Assembly: GCA_011109175.1 (NCBI GenBank)
Contig: RDEW01000033.1
Location: forward strand, 372,001 to 436,000
Length of the DNA stretch: 64,000 nt
Source: Dicyema japonicum
Lineage: Eukaryota > Dicyemida > Rhombozoa > Dicyemidae
Reading direction: 5' to 3'
The position numbers were made by a program, and so were the translations under genes. Shown here in pieces: positions 1 to 11,815 of this stretch. Under the pieces are notes generated by a model. It was not told the origin of the DNA. It ran no database searches and was given only the letters and a program-made list of their open reading frames with translations. How positions within the stretch are numbered: position 1 is the first letter of the stretch; each line of letters starts with the position of its first letter.

Positions 1-135
1 TCAGGAGGGATTCTTGGGAGCGAAAGCTTCGTGCCCGCTCAATGGTCGCCATCGAGATCTCCTTGAAGAGAGACGATAGGGATTAAAAATTTAAAAACTT
101 GCAAAAAATATTTTAAATTAGAATTTTTTAATTTT

Positions 136-310
136 AAATTTAACACCCCACTTTATTTAACAAACAATAAAAAAGTTAATATATTTAATCAACAACCTTC
201 CTCGCCTGCCTGTTCGCCAGCCTCTTCAGGCAGGTTCGATTCTGGTTGCTGAACAACTCCGAGGAGCGCTTTGTCTAATTGAACCCTCTGCCCATATGGC
301 ATCTCAGGGC
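136..310 (-). repeat. 3' tail of a REL-B retrotransposon
   Basis: This stretch is nearly identical to 33966-34140, the 3' end of the better preserved REL-B element further on, including the segment with 'cctgcctgttcgccagcct' and the 'catatggcatctcagggctc' block. No endonuclease coding sequence is attached here, so this is a severely 5'-truncated insertion. The rest of 1-680 is AT-rich and shows no gene. Confidence 0.8.
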
Positions 311-679
311 TCTTTTAATTTTAATTTTAAATATAATAAATAAGAAAAACATGGTTAAAGTTTTATAAAAAATGCTTGAAATTTTAAAGTCGAGCATTAT
401 ATTTACCTCAGAAAATTAACATATCAAACGTACTAAAGCCACGTTACGTCACCAGCTCAATTTCTGATCAATTATTGATGGACTAACTTTTTACAAGCAA
501 CTATGAGCATCGAAAGCAGAATAAAATATATATTTGAAAATGCTACTATCATTTTAAATTTATTAGGAGTGGGGTACTTAAGCCAGTGGAACATCTTCAG
601 TAAAGTACGGAAGAATAATCCTTTAATATACCAACCAACCACTGGACGTCTCCCTGGACAGGTGGATCAGTGAAGCCTA

Positions 680-1005
680 TTAGGAAATTAATTTATTAAC
701 CTTGGATACACCGAGAAGAAGTTAAAGTAAACAACTAATTAAGTGATCCAGTTTCCACTTCTACAGAAAACAGAGTCCATCCGGAATCAGCATAAAAGGT
801 AAGACGTCCATTACATGCAGTTGTGGAAACCCCTCCAGTGGAGTGGGGAAGAGCAAATGATCCTTTTTTGTGCCGGCCTGGCACTGGGCGCCACTTAGAC
901 AGGTGGATCACAAGACGCCACTCTAATAAGAAGAGAGAGGAAGAACAGACAATCAAGCAGAAAACTTCAACCAATTAACCATGCAGCACCACGCGGCTAA
1001 TTTAA
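680..1005 (-). repeat. Dispersed repeat, family A
   Basis: Read on the minus strand it starts with a 'gccgcgtggtgctgcatgg' head, runs through a conserved middle ('ggatcatttgctcttcccca') and ends in 'aataaattaatt'. Related copies lie at 3222-3420, 22490-22710, 42950-43240, 52217-52310 and 57130-57310. An 80-codon open frame inside it is part of the repeat and not conserved as a protein between copies. Size and A/T-rich 3' end suggest a SINE-like non-autonomous retroposon. No intact copy defines the true ends. Confidence 0.7.
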
Positions 1006-1784
1006 CAAAACCGGTTGTATTAAAAAGATTAAGTCAACTATAAAATTTAAACAAAAGTACATACCCGTCTTTTATGACGAATAATGTGCTTTGAAGTCAA
1101 ATTTACAACCCAGTAAAAGTTTGATCTCTCGTTTCCTTAAACTTCAAAGAAAAATGGCGAATCCTGCAGAAAAAAGTGGACTTTAATATATGGATATTGG
1201 ACTTATTTTTTATTGATTATTATTTATTAATAAAAGTATCTTCCACTCATGGATCCTCCAATTCTTTTATAACTATCAGCTTATCGACTTCTGATATAAT
1301 ATATCAATTTTGGGGTGGATAAAAATTAAACTAAAATCCTAAAGCGTCTCCAAGAATTCCTTTGTTCTTAACCGGTTTTCAATGTTCAATGAGTGCAATC
1401 ACTTTGACACGCTCACGAGAAGATAAAAGACAATGGTTCTCATTCATGGTGAAGCTAAATAGACATTTCGTGTAATAAAGGTGGGTCATCAATCAACCTT
1501 TCACCCCATCACCCACTTGAGTCAAAGAATGAAGCACTAATAATGGAGGATATAATATAGTCTGCACCTTAATACTCTTCAACTAAATGGAGTAGTGTTT
1601 TGGGAAACAAGCTATACAGTAGTTATAATAGAACTAAGTGACAACTTAAGTGTAGCAAGTGAAATATCAAACTCCCCCATTTATTACACCATACAAGATT
1701 TGTAGCCCAAAACTTTAGTCCAGAGACCAATAGATCAACAAGAATGATTCCATTCGCACACTTGTAGCAACAAATAACAAAATA
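1006..1784. other. Intergenic, no gene seen
   Basis: AT-rich DNA with no long open frame and no recognisable domain. Its right part would hold the 3' UTR of the BTBD10-like gene. Confidence 0.5.
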
Positions 1785-2823
1785 TCAAATATCATCAAAA
1801 GAGGAGACACTACTATTAACAGAACTCCTCAAATATCCCTCGTGGTCATTCTCATCCACAAATATGAGATTCTCCCACTCTCTAAAACTGGTAGAACCTC
1901 CCTGAGATCTGTTTGGAGTATCCGAATTCCCCTCATTCAAACTCACAACCGACCGAGATCTCACACACTGAAATCCCACATGCCTGTTTCGATTCTCCCT
2001 CTCCCACGACACGTGCAGGTAAGGTCTTTGAACGTAATCATAGAGGACTATCCTCAGTTACACAACCCACCTTCAGATCGACGACTGGGATACCGTCTTA
2101 CCTTCCCACATGTGGTCGGGTGGTCCTCGTAGTTTATCTTCACTCGCTTGAATCCGTGCATCTCCAACACCTGCTTTGCCACGTGTCGATTGTCCCCGTA
2201 GCGAAAAAATTTGCACATGTCTGTGTCTCGGATCACTGGGTTACCCAAGACCTACCTTCCACGTGGTAACCGTCCTTGAACTCACTCATCTGCTCGTCCT
2301 CGATCCAATCGTCAGAGTTCCGCAGAATAGCTACGTGACATTCCCGATCCCCCCGTTTTGCCGCGTTTAGTAGAGAGTTAAGCAAACGAGAGTTGAGGAA
2401 CTCTTCGAATTTCACCTTTGCTCCGCAATTCGTCAGTTCATGGAGTAACTCGCCTGGAATAAGAACAAAAAGCACCAAGATTGTCGCAGCGAATAGTAGA
2501 ACAGTTGAAAGGGATCATCAAGTAATCACAGGCCTCCTTGATTTTCAGAAGTGGTTGGGATGGGGGACAGTAGACGATTCCGTTAAGGTAAAAACCCATT
2601 ATGGTCTCGAATACGTTGGCTGTGACTCCGAGGGAAAGCTCATATTCTTCTAAATCATTCTTAGTTACTAAATTGTTGAATTGTTGGTTGGTTGTGAACA
2701 TTCTACGGGTTAAAAAATAGTGTACCGTCCCAGCATTGTATCGGGGTGCCGAGTAAGGTTTGAAAGAGGAATGTCGAATCGACGAGAGTCGACAACCAAC
2801 GTAATCACAGCGTTAGTGGGCAT
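1785..2823 (-). CDS. BTBD10: BTBD10/KCTD20-like BTB domain protein
   Basis: Five exons are joined by four introns of 23, 22, 20 and 23 nt (2703-2725, 2454-2475, 2236-2255, 2048-2070), all GT...AG. Each splice restores the family reading frame. The start used is the ATG at 2823. The N-terminal BTB fold includes 'HPDTMLGRMF'. It is followed by the family's long C-terminal signature: 'ELLHELTNCGAK', 'RGDRECHVAILR', 'KFFRYGDNRHVAKQVL', 'YDYVQRPYLHVSWERE' and 'RHVGFQCVRSRS'. About 315 residues are predicted, against roughly 475 in vertebrate BTBD10, mainly because the low-complexity N-terminus is missing. Vertebrate members bind Akt and protein phosphatase 2A and act as signalling regulators. Partner binding here is inferred from homology only. 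An extra upstream exon cannot be excluded. Confidence 0.85.
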
Positions 2824-3221
2824 TCATTAGAATCCTTATTTTTAAATTTATTTATTATTTATTTAATAATTTGAAATTAATCGATCTCTAATGAAAAATT
2901 AATATTTTATCATTTTAAAATCAAATGATATGCCCTCCATTACCAGTGACGATACTCTGGTTCTGACATATGCGGATGCAAAGGTTTTCTCAGACACCTC
3001 TAAACCTTACACCATTTGAGGAATTAGTGAGGAAAACCGGAGCCTTACTACAGCCCAATCCGGAAATGCGTTGGAACCCGGGAGGAACACCGAGCAAGAA
3101 TGAGATAGCTAGTCGAGGCGGCCGGAATCACCTGACGGCTATGTAGTTATTTAATTTGTTGGTGTTTTCTGGTTTTAATAAATAAATCTTAAAATTAAAT
3201 AAAAATTGACATTTAATATAA
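2824..3221. other. Upstream region of BTBD10-like gene, no gene seen
   Basis: 2824-2935 is AT-rich and would hold the BTBD10-like promoter. 2940-3220 has higher GC and ends in a 'taataaataaatc'-like tail, so it may be the 3' end of an unidentified retroelement on the plus strand. No domain is recognisable. Confidence 0.35.
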
Positions 3222-3420
3222 AATGGCCGCGTGGTGCTATGTGGTTAGTATGTCAAAAATTATTTTCACTACATTTGATGGCGTCATTGTATCCACCTTA
3301 CTGAGGAGACGCTCAATGCCTGGCCGGCATCAAGAGGATCCACTATTCCCCGGGGACAATGTCGTTACCTGGAGACAAGTTGTGGAACGAGTCAGGATCA
3401 AGGAGTTAGTTAGTTTTGTT
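3222..3420 (+). repeat. Dispersed repeat, family A (diverged copy)
   Basis: The copy begins with the family head 'gccgcgtggtgctatgtgg' and retains a 'cctggccggcat' block matching the copy at 680-1005, then degenerates. The short open frame across it is not a gene. Confidence 0.55.
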
Positions 3421-5207
3421 ACCCTTGGTCTTTGGTATAATTTTAATTTAAAACCAATAAAATACCAATATTCGTAGTTTCCTGTACTGTATTGCATAAA
3501 ACCGGTATTTTTGTGCTAATGCTGACCATCGTAGGCATGCTCGGTTTTCCTAAAATCAGCTTTCAAGCCAATGTCGAGTATGCAAGAAACCCAATTCTTT
3601 CAATCGGCAGTAACTCTTGCGACCGATCGCCTGGAAATTTCCCCTTCCTTTGCTGAGTTCATCAGAAGTTAAAAAATAGCGGAGCCAATGTAGCGATTCA
3701 GTTAAACTAGCTTATTGGTTGCCACTAGAAGCTGCAAAATCTCATACGTTTGCAAACTCTCTTGAAATAGGAACGACGTAATTACCGGTCAACGGTGGAA
3801 CAATCAAGGAACAGAGGAGGTAGATTGCTTCTATAAGAAAAAAACACTTAATTGGTTCTTGGGATTAAATAAAATAATTCATTTGCTATGACATATGACG
3901 AGTTAACACGTTTATAGATTTACTTAACATTTGTTTGAAAATAAGATTTTATTGATGTGTATTCGTCATTGAGCTTTATATCCATTTTGGAGATTTATTG
4001 GTTTGTTTCTGATATTCCTTATTTTTGATAATTTTTGTTTACGTGAATGAAATACAACAAGGGGAACATTGCATTAACCTCTCCTACTGGAATTCTAAAT
4101 AACATATTTATCATCTCTGAGATCACATTCTAGGTTTATTAATGGGGGATGATATGTAGTCTTTTTGAAATTCTTGGAGTCAAGGTCTTCAGGATTTACG
4201 ATTTTCAGTGAAAGATCGAATAGGTGGGTAAGTCGAGCGAAGCTGGCGAGATCAGGACGATGACATTACGATGAAGGTGGATTTTTAGGTTTCGTTGTTC
4301 GAGGGGATCGCTAGAGAAAGAAGACTTACATGTTGTCGAGATATCGCTGACAAGGAAGTGATTCTTGGCTAATGTAAGTCGGCCTCACTAGAGAGGAAGA
4401 GGGCTTATATGTCTGTTCGGTCATAATATAGCGTATTCTAGAAAAAAGGGAGTTATATAAGCAGGGTTGAGTTCGCGTCTTGGAAAAGAGGTATATCCAT
4501 GGAATGGCATAAGGGAAAGCGTCTCAATTCGTTAATTTTCCTCAAAATTCAATCAATGTTGAGTTATGGTAAAATGAGGTAGAGATTTCGTTTGACATTG
4601 GCACACGAGAGGAGCAAGATAGGACACCATACATGTTTGGGAATAGAGATTTTGCGACTAATGCAGGCGTCGGTACCGTGGCTATTATTCTTAATGTTTT
4701 TAAATTTTAAGGTGCATTGTTGAACATTAATATCCAGTAAAGAAGAATTCTTCGCTAAGCAACTTTTTCTCGACTATTTCAAAAACTCATGGATTTTTAT
4801 CCAAATTTAAAAAAAGGAATTTAATGATTTGTGTGGAGATCCCTTTATCAGCCGTCCCTGTTCATGACTGTATCTTCTCCTGACTATTGACTATCCACTA
4901 TCATGTAAGAGGACGAAGGAGTTCTGACTAATCAGCCTCGAGGTTCCTACACCGATAGACTGAATGTTTAAATTAGTATGTTGCTGTATCTAGCACTATA
5001 ATCAATTATTAAAACCCATAAAATTAAAGTATGTGGGCTGTATCGAAAAATGTTGGATTCTCACAACCTTTAGATGACTTGTATTAACCATAGCTGAGGT
5101 ACCCTTGACATATTAGCTTTACTGGCGACGATTTCTACGTGATTTGAGGAATTGCTTACTCATAACACCAATTAGTGTGGCTACGAGAGAATATAAAAAA
5201 AGTATGG
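3421..5207. other. Long stretch without recognisable genes
   Basis: About 1.8 kb with no long open frame on either strand and no domain I recognise. Composition is mixed. The GC-richer parts (roughly 4200-4500) look like decayed mobile DNA but match nothing else in the window. Confidence 0.4.
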
Positions 5208-6012
5208 TCAAAGTGTTCCAAAAACAGAAAAAATCCATTAACAAACTAGGAGCAATATCTAGAACTGATTCTTCCTATTCATTAATTATTTTACTACTTT
5301 GATCTTTTATTTTGCACTCCATTATAAAAAAATTCTTCATTATCGCTGATTTCCTGACTTTCCAAAACTTCGTCTACAATTTGATCTATAACATCATCCA
5401 TTATAGACACAACAGGTAATTCATTGCCGAAGGTATTATTCCAGCAATTTTTAATTATTTCACAGGATACATTTTGCAAGATTTCGATACTATTATCAAT
5501 GATTAAAGTAAATTAATTTTTTCAAGTGATTCGCAAAAAAATCTTCATCTATGCAACAAATAAATTCAATTAACGCCTTCGAATATTTATCTTTAAAAGC
5601 TTTGATTATACCATTGGTTGAAGAATTGGTGTTTTATTTTTTGGTAAAAAAGCAATTCGATATTTGAGTAGCATTTAATGTTCCCACGCCTTATGTACGG
5701 CATAATCGATTTTTTATTCGAACTATTGTGTCAATGCTCGTTTTATATTTCCGAGCGAGTACTCTATATGAATGATTTTTCAAAAGTAGTCGAGCAATTT
5801 CAACTTTTTTCTCGTAACTAAGATTCATAATGATTTAGAATAAAATTTTTTTATTTAAAAATAATTAATTTTTTTAATGACTAGAAATAAAAAATAGTAA
5901 TAAATTCAGTTCCAAATCGAAGTTTTCAGTATTTTTGGCAGAGATCCTACAAAGTGTTCCAAAAACTGAGGTGTTCCAGCCCCGAGGTCTGTTCCAAATC
6001 GTGGTCGGACTG
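5208..6012 (-). mobile_element. Relic of a pogo/Tigger-type DNA transposon
   Basis: On the minus strand a helix-turn-helix N-terminus begins near 5830 ('MNLSYEKKVEIARLLKN', then 'RVLARKYKTSIDTIVRIKN'), typical of the CENP-B/pogo DNA-binding domain. After a jump the sequence resumes with the C-terminal part of the DDE transposase ('GIIKAFKDKYSKALIEF', then 'NVSCEIIKNCWNN' ending at 5294). The catalytic core is missing, so the copy has an internal deletion and also carries in-frame stops. The motif 'caaagtgttccaaaaac' occurs near both edges in direct orientation, so the true terminal inverted repeats are not clear. Confidence 0.6.
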
Positions 6013-6284
6013 TAGTATTGGCCTATGTTTGATACTTTCCGTGATTGCTTTATCTCATTTTGATCGTATGTTTACATGGTAGTATTCCAACAAACGCAGC
6101 TGTATAATCCAGTCTATTACAGGCTGTACATAGTGGTGTTTAAATAGAAGATACCATTTACTTATTTTAGAACGTGTCCTCCGTAATGTTTTCGTCGGAG
6201 ATTTGGCCTCCACCGTCACGGAAGACACCCTGGGGGACAATTTCACAGACATCGGGACAATCAAGTAGATAGTAAAAGTTAGAT

Positions 6285-6690
6285 TCAACAGAGAAGTCAG
6301 GATTAGAAGGGGACTGGCTACTAATAGCAACATAATGTACGGATTCATAGAATTCTCAACCAAAGAGGTGACGGGAGATCAGTAATTTAGGAACAACAAC
6401 GGGCTATAAGAGAAATTGACGGTAAAGATCTTGGGGCAAGACAGATTAGAGTTAAAGACGTGAAAATTCAAAACAGAAGTCGTTATAGCTTTATTGTAGA
6501 TTGGAACAATCTCCAGGAAGTCATCTCCGCTTCGGCATCCTCAAACTCCAAAGTCTACGTGAGGAATTTGGGATATCACATGAGCATGAAATCAGAGAAT
6601 GTTTAGCCAAATATGGGCGTATTTTAGAGATAAAAACATTCCCAAGACGTAATTATTGCTTTATCACGTACAATCTCTAATAAGAGTTAG
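6285..6690 (+). pseudogene. Decayed RNA-recognition-motif (SR-protein-like) fragment
   Basis: The plus strand reads as the end of one RRM ('YGFIEFSTKE', then 'REIDGKDLGARQIRVKD') followed by the start of another ('KVYVRNLGYH', then after a one-base shift 'EIRECLAKYGRILEIKTF' and 'RNYCFITYN'). The order and spacing recall SR splicing factors, where 'GYGFVEF' and 'GKDL' occupy the same places. There is an internal stop near 6353, a frameshift near 6580 and no flanking exons that fit, so this looks like a broken or retroposed copy. Which SR protein it derives from cannot be told. Confidence 0.4.
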
Positions 6691-6699
6691 CTTTATCGA

Positions 6700-8424
6700 C
6701 CACGTGTTCCCAGCAAATGCGATCTTTCACAAAACGGAGCTTTTTTTAATAACCGAAGAATCACATGCTATTGGGGGAAGAACAGTCTTCAAATTATCGT
6801 AGTAATTTGAATATATTTAGCCGATCATACTCCCAATATATCCTTTAATCCATTTTATTTACCCGACAATAAATAATATTGGTCTCCCAAATGAAGATAT
6901 ATGGTTGACTGTGTAGTATTTTCAGGCTTACATTTTTTATAAATTGGTAGTCAACAGTTTGCTTAAGTTTTGAGAATTACACATCCCCCAGAACTGTCCT
7001 TTCAATAAATTTGCCGAACCATCATTAATTACTTCACGAAACACCAGCGAGACTTCTTCAAAATGATAGACAGTTTTTTTTCAAAATATGTGACAACGTT
7101 CAAATTATGGAGACTAGTCGATAGGAAAGGGATCAGTTGAGTGGTTTGTTGTTCTTCAAAATAGAGTGAATCGAGGATTTCTTACATATCGACGAAATCT
7201 TAGATAGATTAAATATTTGACTTATTTTCTCCATCATGGGAGTTACTAGGTGTTTCACATTTTCCTGGTGACTGAATACACGGGGTCAGAGAGAATTATG
7301 CTGTGACGTTTAACCCTTCCTTTGGGTCTTTGAATAGAGTTTATGGTTGATGTTAACGTAGTACTTCATAAGGTCGTTAGGATTAAGTTTGGGACTTGCT
7401 GTATGTTTAAGTGGAGAACACTTTTTGAGTTTATTGACCAGTGGAAGAAATGTTTTAGTAGTTTTTCAAAAACGTCTTTTCAGCGTTCTGCGTTGTATGC
7501 TGCGTTCATTTCTTTATGTAGGTTTGAAATTCTTCCACTTACGACTACTGACTGTCGTCAAAGTTATTTAGTTCATTTTAAATGAAGGCTCGTGTTTCAG
7601 AGTCAATAGAATCGAAAGGTGGCCTATCGGAATGAATTTGAGTTGTTGGAGGCAGCGTCGGTAGAACGAAATCCTCTATATACATGAATTAACTTTTGTT
7701 TTAACGGAATTCTCAGCATGAAAGGGTTATGACTAGTATGAAGTCATATATTAAATCCTAAGAGATGGCGGCCGCATGAGAAGGGGTGGCAAGGAAGTGT
7801 TTGATGAGGTAGACAAGTCAGACGGGGTCGTTGTTTACTTTTATCATTTAGAATAATCAATTTTTAGTGTTATCTGATATGAGAGCTCCCCATTGGACAA
7901 GTCTTTGGCAATCATAACATGTCCTAGCTGATTAGAGTATCTTCCAATTGGATGAAGCAGATGAGATCAGAACGGAATCAAAGGGTATTTGTGGATCGAC
8001 CAAGGAAAAGATGTATGTCTGAAACCGTTGACCGGAATATGATACTACTAGACCCCCATTTTTATATATCCCATCTCGGCGAAAAATGAAATATCAGGGA
8101 ACATGGGGGTTGGATTCCAGAGGGTTTAGTTTAGTCTTTAGAAAAAGATCTATATCTACTATAGAGAAAGCATTTTCCCTCGAATTCAAATAATGTTGAT
8201 TTTAATTATGATGCGATCTGGTTCAGGATTTTTCTCAACGTCACCTCATTAGATGAGCAAACTATGACATCTTGCATGTCTCCATGTTTGTAGAATAGGG
8301 GCTTGTGATTGTTAGAACATTTAAGCGAGCAATACTACCACGTAGGTGAGTCAAGTGACAAAACCATCTCCAACGTATGGTTCTTGTTAAACAAAACATA
8401 ATTTTGTTAATGCACTAAATGTTT
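6700..8424. other. Long stretch without recognisable genes
   Basis: Overlapping open frames of 60-80 codons near 7343-7585 have no recognisable domain and no supporting short introns. The stretch is most likely decayed repeat DNA. Confidence 0.4.
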
Positions 8425-8600
8425 GCGGAGGATTATGCAGTGATCGGGGCGACTGATGGATGCAGACGACCTGGAAGAAATCAGGAGACGAGCACGACAA
8501 CGAAAAGGATGGAGAAGACTAACGGAATAGATAGACGAAAAACATGAGACATCCACGTTGTCATAAACAGTGTTTACTGCCAACGCGGATGTGCTTTAAC
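8425..8600 (+). mobile_element. 3' end of a LINE-B2 element
   Basis: The translation 'LEEIRRRARQRKGWRRL' and the closing segment ending 'atgtgctttaactaac' match the 3' ends of LINE-B2 at 32270 (minus) and 42950 (plus). Only the last 180 bases or so are present, as expected of 5' truncation during target-primed reverse transcription. Confidence 0.75.
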
Positions 8601-9005
8601 TAACTAAAAAATGTCATAAAGGTGATTAACATCACGGACAGACAGCACAATTTTGTAAAAATACCGAGGTCTTCTGGAAGCCCTTTAAGAGAGATTCTTC
8701 CCTACCAGAAGTATACTCGTAAATTTTAAAATAAACATTCGCCTTTTGGATTCCAGAGGGAGATGGATACTGGTGCACTTTAGTCTCCCCTAAGAAATTA
8801 TAGTACCCCAGGTAATTATAGTTCCCGGTCTGCACAATATAATAATTTATTCTAGGATCACCGGGGACAATGCTCACTGTCCCTTGAGAGCTGATGACTG
8901 ATTCCCTCGTTCAATAAATAACAAAAAGGACTTAATTAACTCAGGAACGTGTTGTGGTGGTGTTGTGTTGTCGACGTGGTTGTTACGAAAAATACAGACA
9001 CAACA
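8601..9005. other. 5' flank of REL-A copy 1, no gene seen
   Basis: An 81-codon minus-strand frame (8632-8877) has no recognisable domain and no conserved partner in the window. 8949-9005 is open in frame with the retrotransposon but lacks an ATG. Confidence 0.35.
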
Positions 9006-11752
9006 ATGAAGACTAATGAAGAAAGGAAGGAAAACACCTATCCATGTGAAAAGTGCAACGTAACTAATATGAGAAAAAGGATGATCGCTTGTGCAGCCTG
9101 TTCAAGATGGTATCACAGGTCTTGCGTAGGAGTGTCCAAGAAGGCTCTTATCAATATGACAAAATGGAACTGCCAACCATGCCTTTCATCTGGTACTGCT
9201 TTTTCTTACTCCAATCAAACTGCTTGCATTGAACCGTTTGACCCTACTCTCGTAGCAGATCCTGATGAAGCTCTGAAACTGATCTCTCGAACGCGCTCGG
9301 ACGTGACCATTCCTGTGAAGATTCCCAAAGGTGCGAGAACTGCTGTTGCCGAGGCTCTGATCTCCACCATCAAGGATGTTTTGAAGCCTGACGCCGTTTC
9401 TTCGGAATGGGTCAAATTTTTCCTTTTCCCGTCACTCACTCTTGGGATCAGAAGACCAACGGAAGCATCCACTTCTCTCGCAACGAATATCAAAAAGAGA
9501 GTTAGACTGTTTCTAAATGAACATAAAATGTCACTTACTGCTTTAAAATCAACTCAAATTGCACCCCGGAGTTCAAAGCGTCCGAAAACGGAGGAACTTC
9601 GCTTAATAAAGAAACTAATCAGGATGAAACTTATGGAAGGCGATATTCGTGGTGCTGTACGGCTATTAGTTTGTGATCCTGGGACACTTAAAAACACCCC
9701 TGAAACGCTCTGTCTTTACGAGAAAAACACCCCGGATCCCCCGAAGACTTGAGAACTATAAAACCTTTCCACGAGGAACAATTGCTCGCCTCTAACGAAG
9801 ATATAATCACCTCCCTGCGTTCATTTCGTCCTAGTAGTGGAGGTGGTATCGATGGCTTGAGACCCGGTCACCTACGTGATCTCACAGCTCCAATGATGGG
9901 ATCTGTCGGAAAGGATCTTTCGAACGTTATTTGCGAACTGATCAACAAAATTCTTTCTGGATGTTTGTCTCCTTTCGGTCGAGATATGTTATTTTCTGCT
10001 AATCTTGTTGCTCTCCGAAAGCCTGACGGCGGTGTCAGACCGATTGCTATTGGAAACGTGTTTAGGAGACTTGCAGCTAAAGTCGCTTGCTTTTCTGGGG
10101 TTCAAAGATTACTTCCTAGTTTCAGTCCTATACAGATGGGCGTTGGAGTTCGTGGCGGTGCAGAGGCTTGTGTCCACGCAGTGAGGAGTTTTTTCACGTC
10201 GTCGTCCCAATGCAAAGAGGACGTTGTTGTCTGCAAAGTAGATCTTAAGAACGCATTTAATTCCATAAGGAGAGATCATTTATTGGAGTTATGCCAAAAA
10301 AATTTACCACATATTTGGGAGATTGTTCGCCTTTCATATTCTAAGCCATCATCATTGGTTTTCCACGATGCCATCATTAAATCACGAACTGGTGTTCAAC
10401 AAGGCGACCCACTTGGACCTCTTCTCTTTGCTTTGGGGATCCATGGAGTAGCCGCATGCTTAAAATCACCTTTAAATTTATGGTATTTGGATGACGGAAT
10501 CATTGGTGGACATCCAGATACAGTTTTGGAGGACGTGCGTCGTTTGATATCTGAATTCGAAGCGATTGGCCTTTCTGTCAACAAGGCCAAATGTGAATTA
10601 ATCAAGATCAATTTGAGTCCCGATCTGACTACTTTCTACAATGACCAGTTTAAATACACTCTCGAAAATTATGCATCGGTTCCAGTTGGGGAGTCTCTGT
10701 TTTGGTTCTCCTATATTCGAAGACCGAATTGTGGACGTGTTTAAAGAAAGGACAATAGAGCTCGGTACTTTTGAGACCCGTTTGCGGCATGTTGACAACC
10801 ATATTGCCCTCTTACTATTGAGAAACTGCTTGTCCATTCCAAGATTAAACTATTTACTAAGGACTGCACCATGTTATAAGTGTGATTCCCTTTTAATGGG
10901 ATACTCTGATTGCCTCAAAAGATGTAATGAATTTGTACTTAACGTTTCCCTTGACACCCCTGGATGGATACAGACTCAATTACCGATAGCATTGTGTGGA
11001 ATCGGTCTTACTACTCCCTGCCAAATTGCTGGCCCGGCGTATTTTGCCTCAAAACTTTCATGCAAAAACCAAGTGGACTCAATTCTTTCAAAGCTTCCAT
11101 CTCGGAAACTGTCCGATCTTGGCTTGGGGTTTACCCATGTCAAGAAGTTGGTGGATTGTTGGATGATGACTCACTTCGTACAGCTGTATGTCTACACCTC
11201 GGATTGCCTGTTTGCACCAAATCGAAGTGCAAATGTGGCTCTCAATCGGACGAACTGGGTCTCCACCTCCTCTCATGCCGGAGCGGAATTGGCAGATCTT
11301 CTCGACATTCGGCAATGAACGGCATCATTAAGAGGGCATTAGAATCGGCTGGATTCCGTTGCCGGATCGAACCGACTGGTCTATTTGACAACGGAAGACG
11401 CCCTGACGGCATGACCTCCTTTCCTTTTGAGCGAGGGCGAAACCTTGTATGGGATGTGACCTGTGTCTGCTCTTTCGCCCCAAGCAAAAAAAATAATTCA
11501 CCGGGCAGACCTTCTTCTCAAGCAGAGGAAGTAAAAAATGCTAAATACTCGGATATCAGCGACAGGTACATTTTCGCACCTGTCGCGATTGAAACTTCGG
11601 GGAACTTTGGCCCTAAAACGCTGAAGTTCCTGAACCATTTGGGAAAACTACTGACTGACAAAACTGGTGATCTTCGTGAGACGAGATGGCTCAAGGAGAG
11701 GCTCTCGTTGGCTGTTGTCCGTGGAATAGCTTGTGCATCTCCCAACAGCTGA
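9006..11752 (+). mobile_element. REL-A non-LTR retrotransposon, nearly full length, frameshifted
   Basis: The single protein is broken by three frameshifts (near 9738, 10700 and 11110). The domains are in order. A PHD-type C4HC3 finger lies at about residues 13-56 of the first frame (C-x2-C, C-x2-C, H-x2-C, C-x2-C, with 'CSRWYHRSCVG'). The reverse transcriptase follows from about 9780, with 'DGGVRPIAIGNVFRRLAAK', 'VDLKNAF', 'GVQQGDPLGPLLF' and the catalytic box 'LWYLDDG'. A C-terminal zinc knuckle ('CKCG', 'LHLLSCR') comes before a restriction-like endonuclease ('RPDGM', 'WDVTCV'). That layout places it with REL-type non-LTR elements (R2/R4/NeSL group), which nick a chromosomal target and prime reverse transcription there. 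The first ATG in frame is at 9006. Some frameshifts may be assembly errors. Confidence 0.85.
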
Positions 11753-11815
11753 ATTAAAATTAACTATTCTTTTTCCTTTTTCCTTATAATAAATTAATAT
11801 GTGCCCCAAAAGGAC

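Noticed and set aside
735-974. 79-codon minus-strand open frame
   Set aside because: It lies wholly inside a family A repeat and the frame is not kept in the other copies.
6055-6363. 102-codon minus-strand frame with hydrophobic stretches, possible membrane protein
   Set aside because: No short introns, no recognisable domain, and it overlaps RRM-like sequence on the other strand. It is likely a chance frame.
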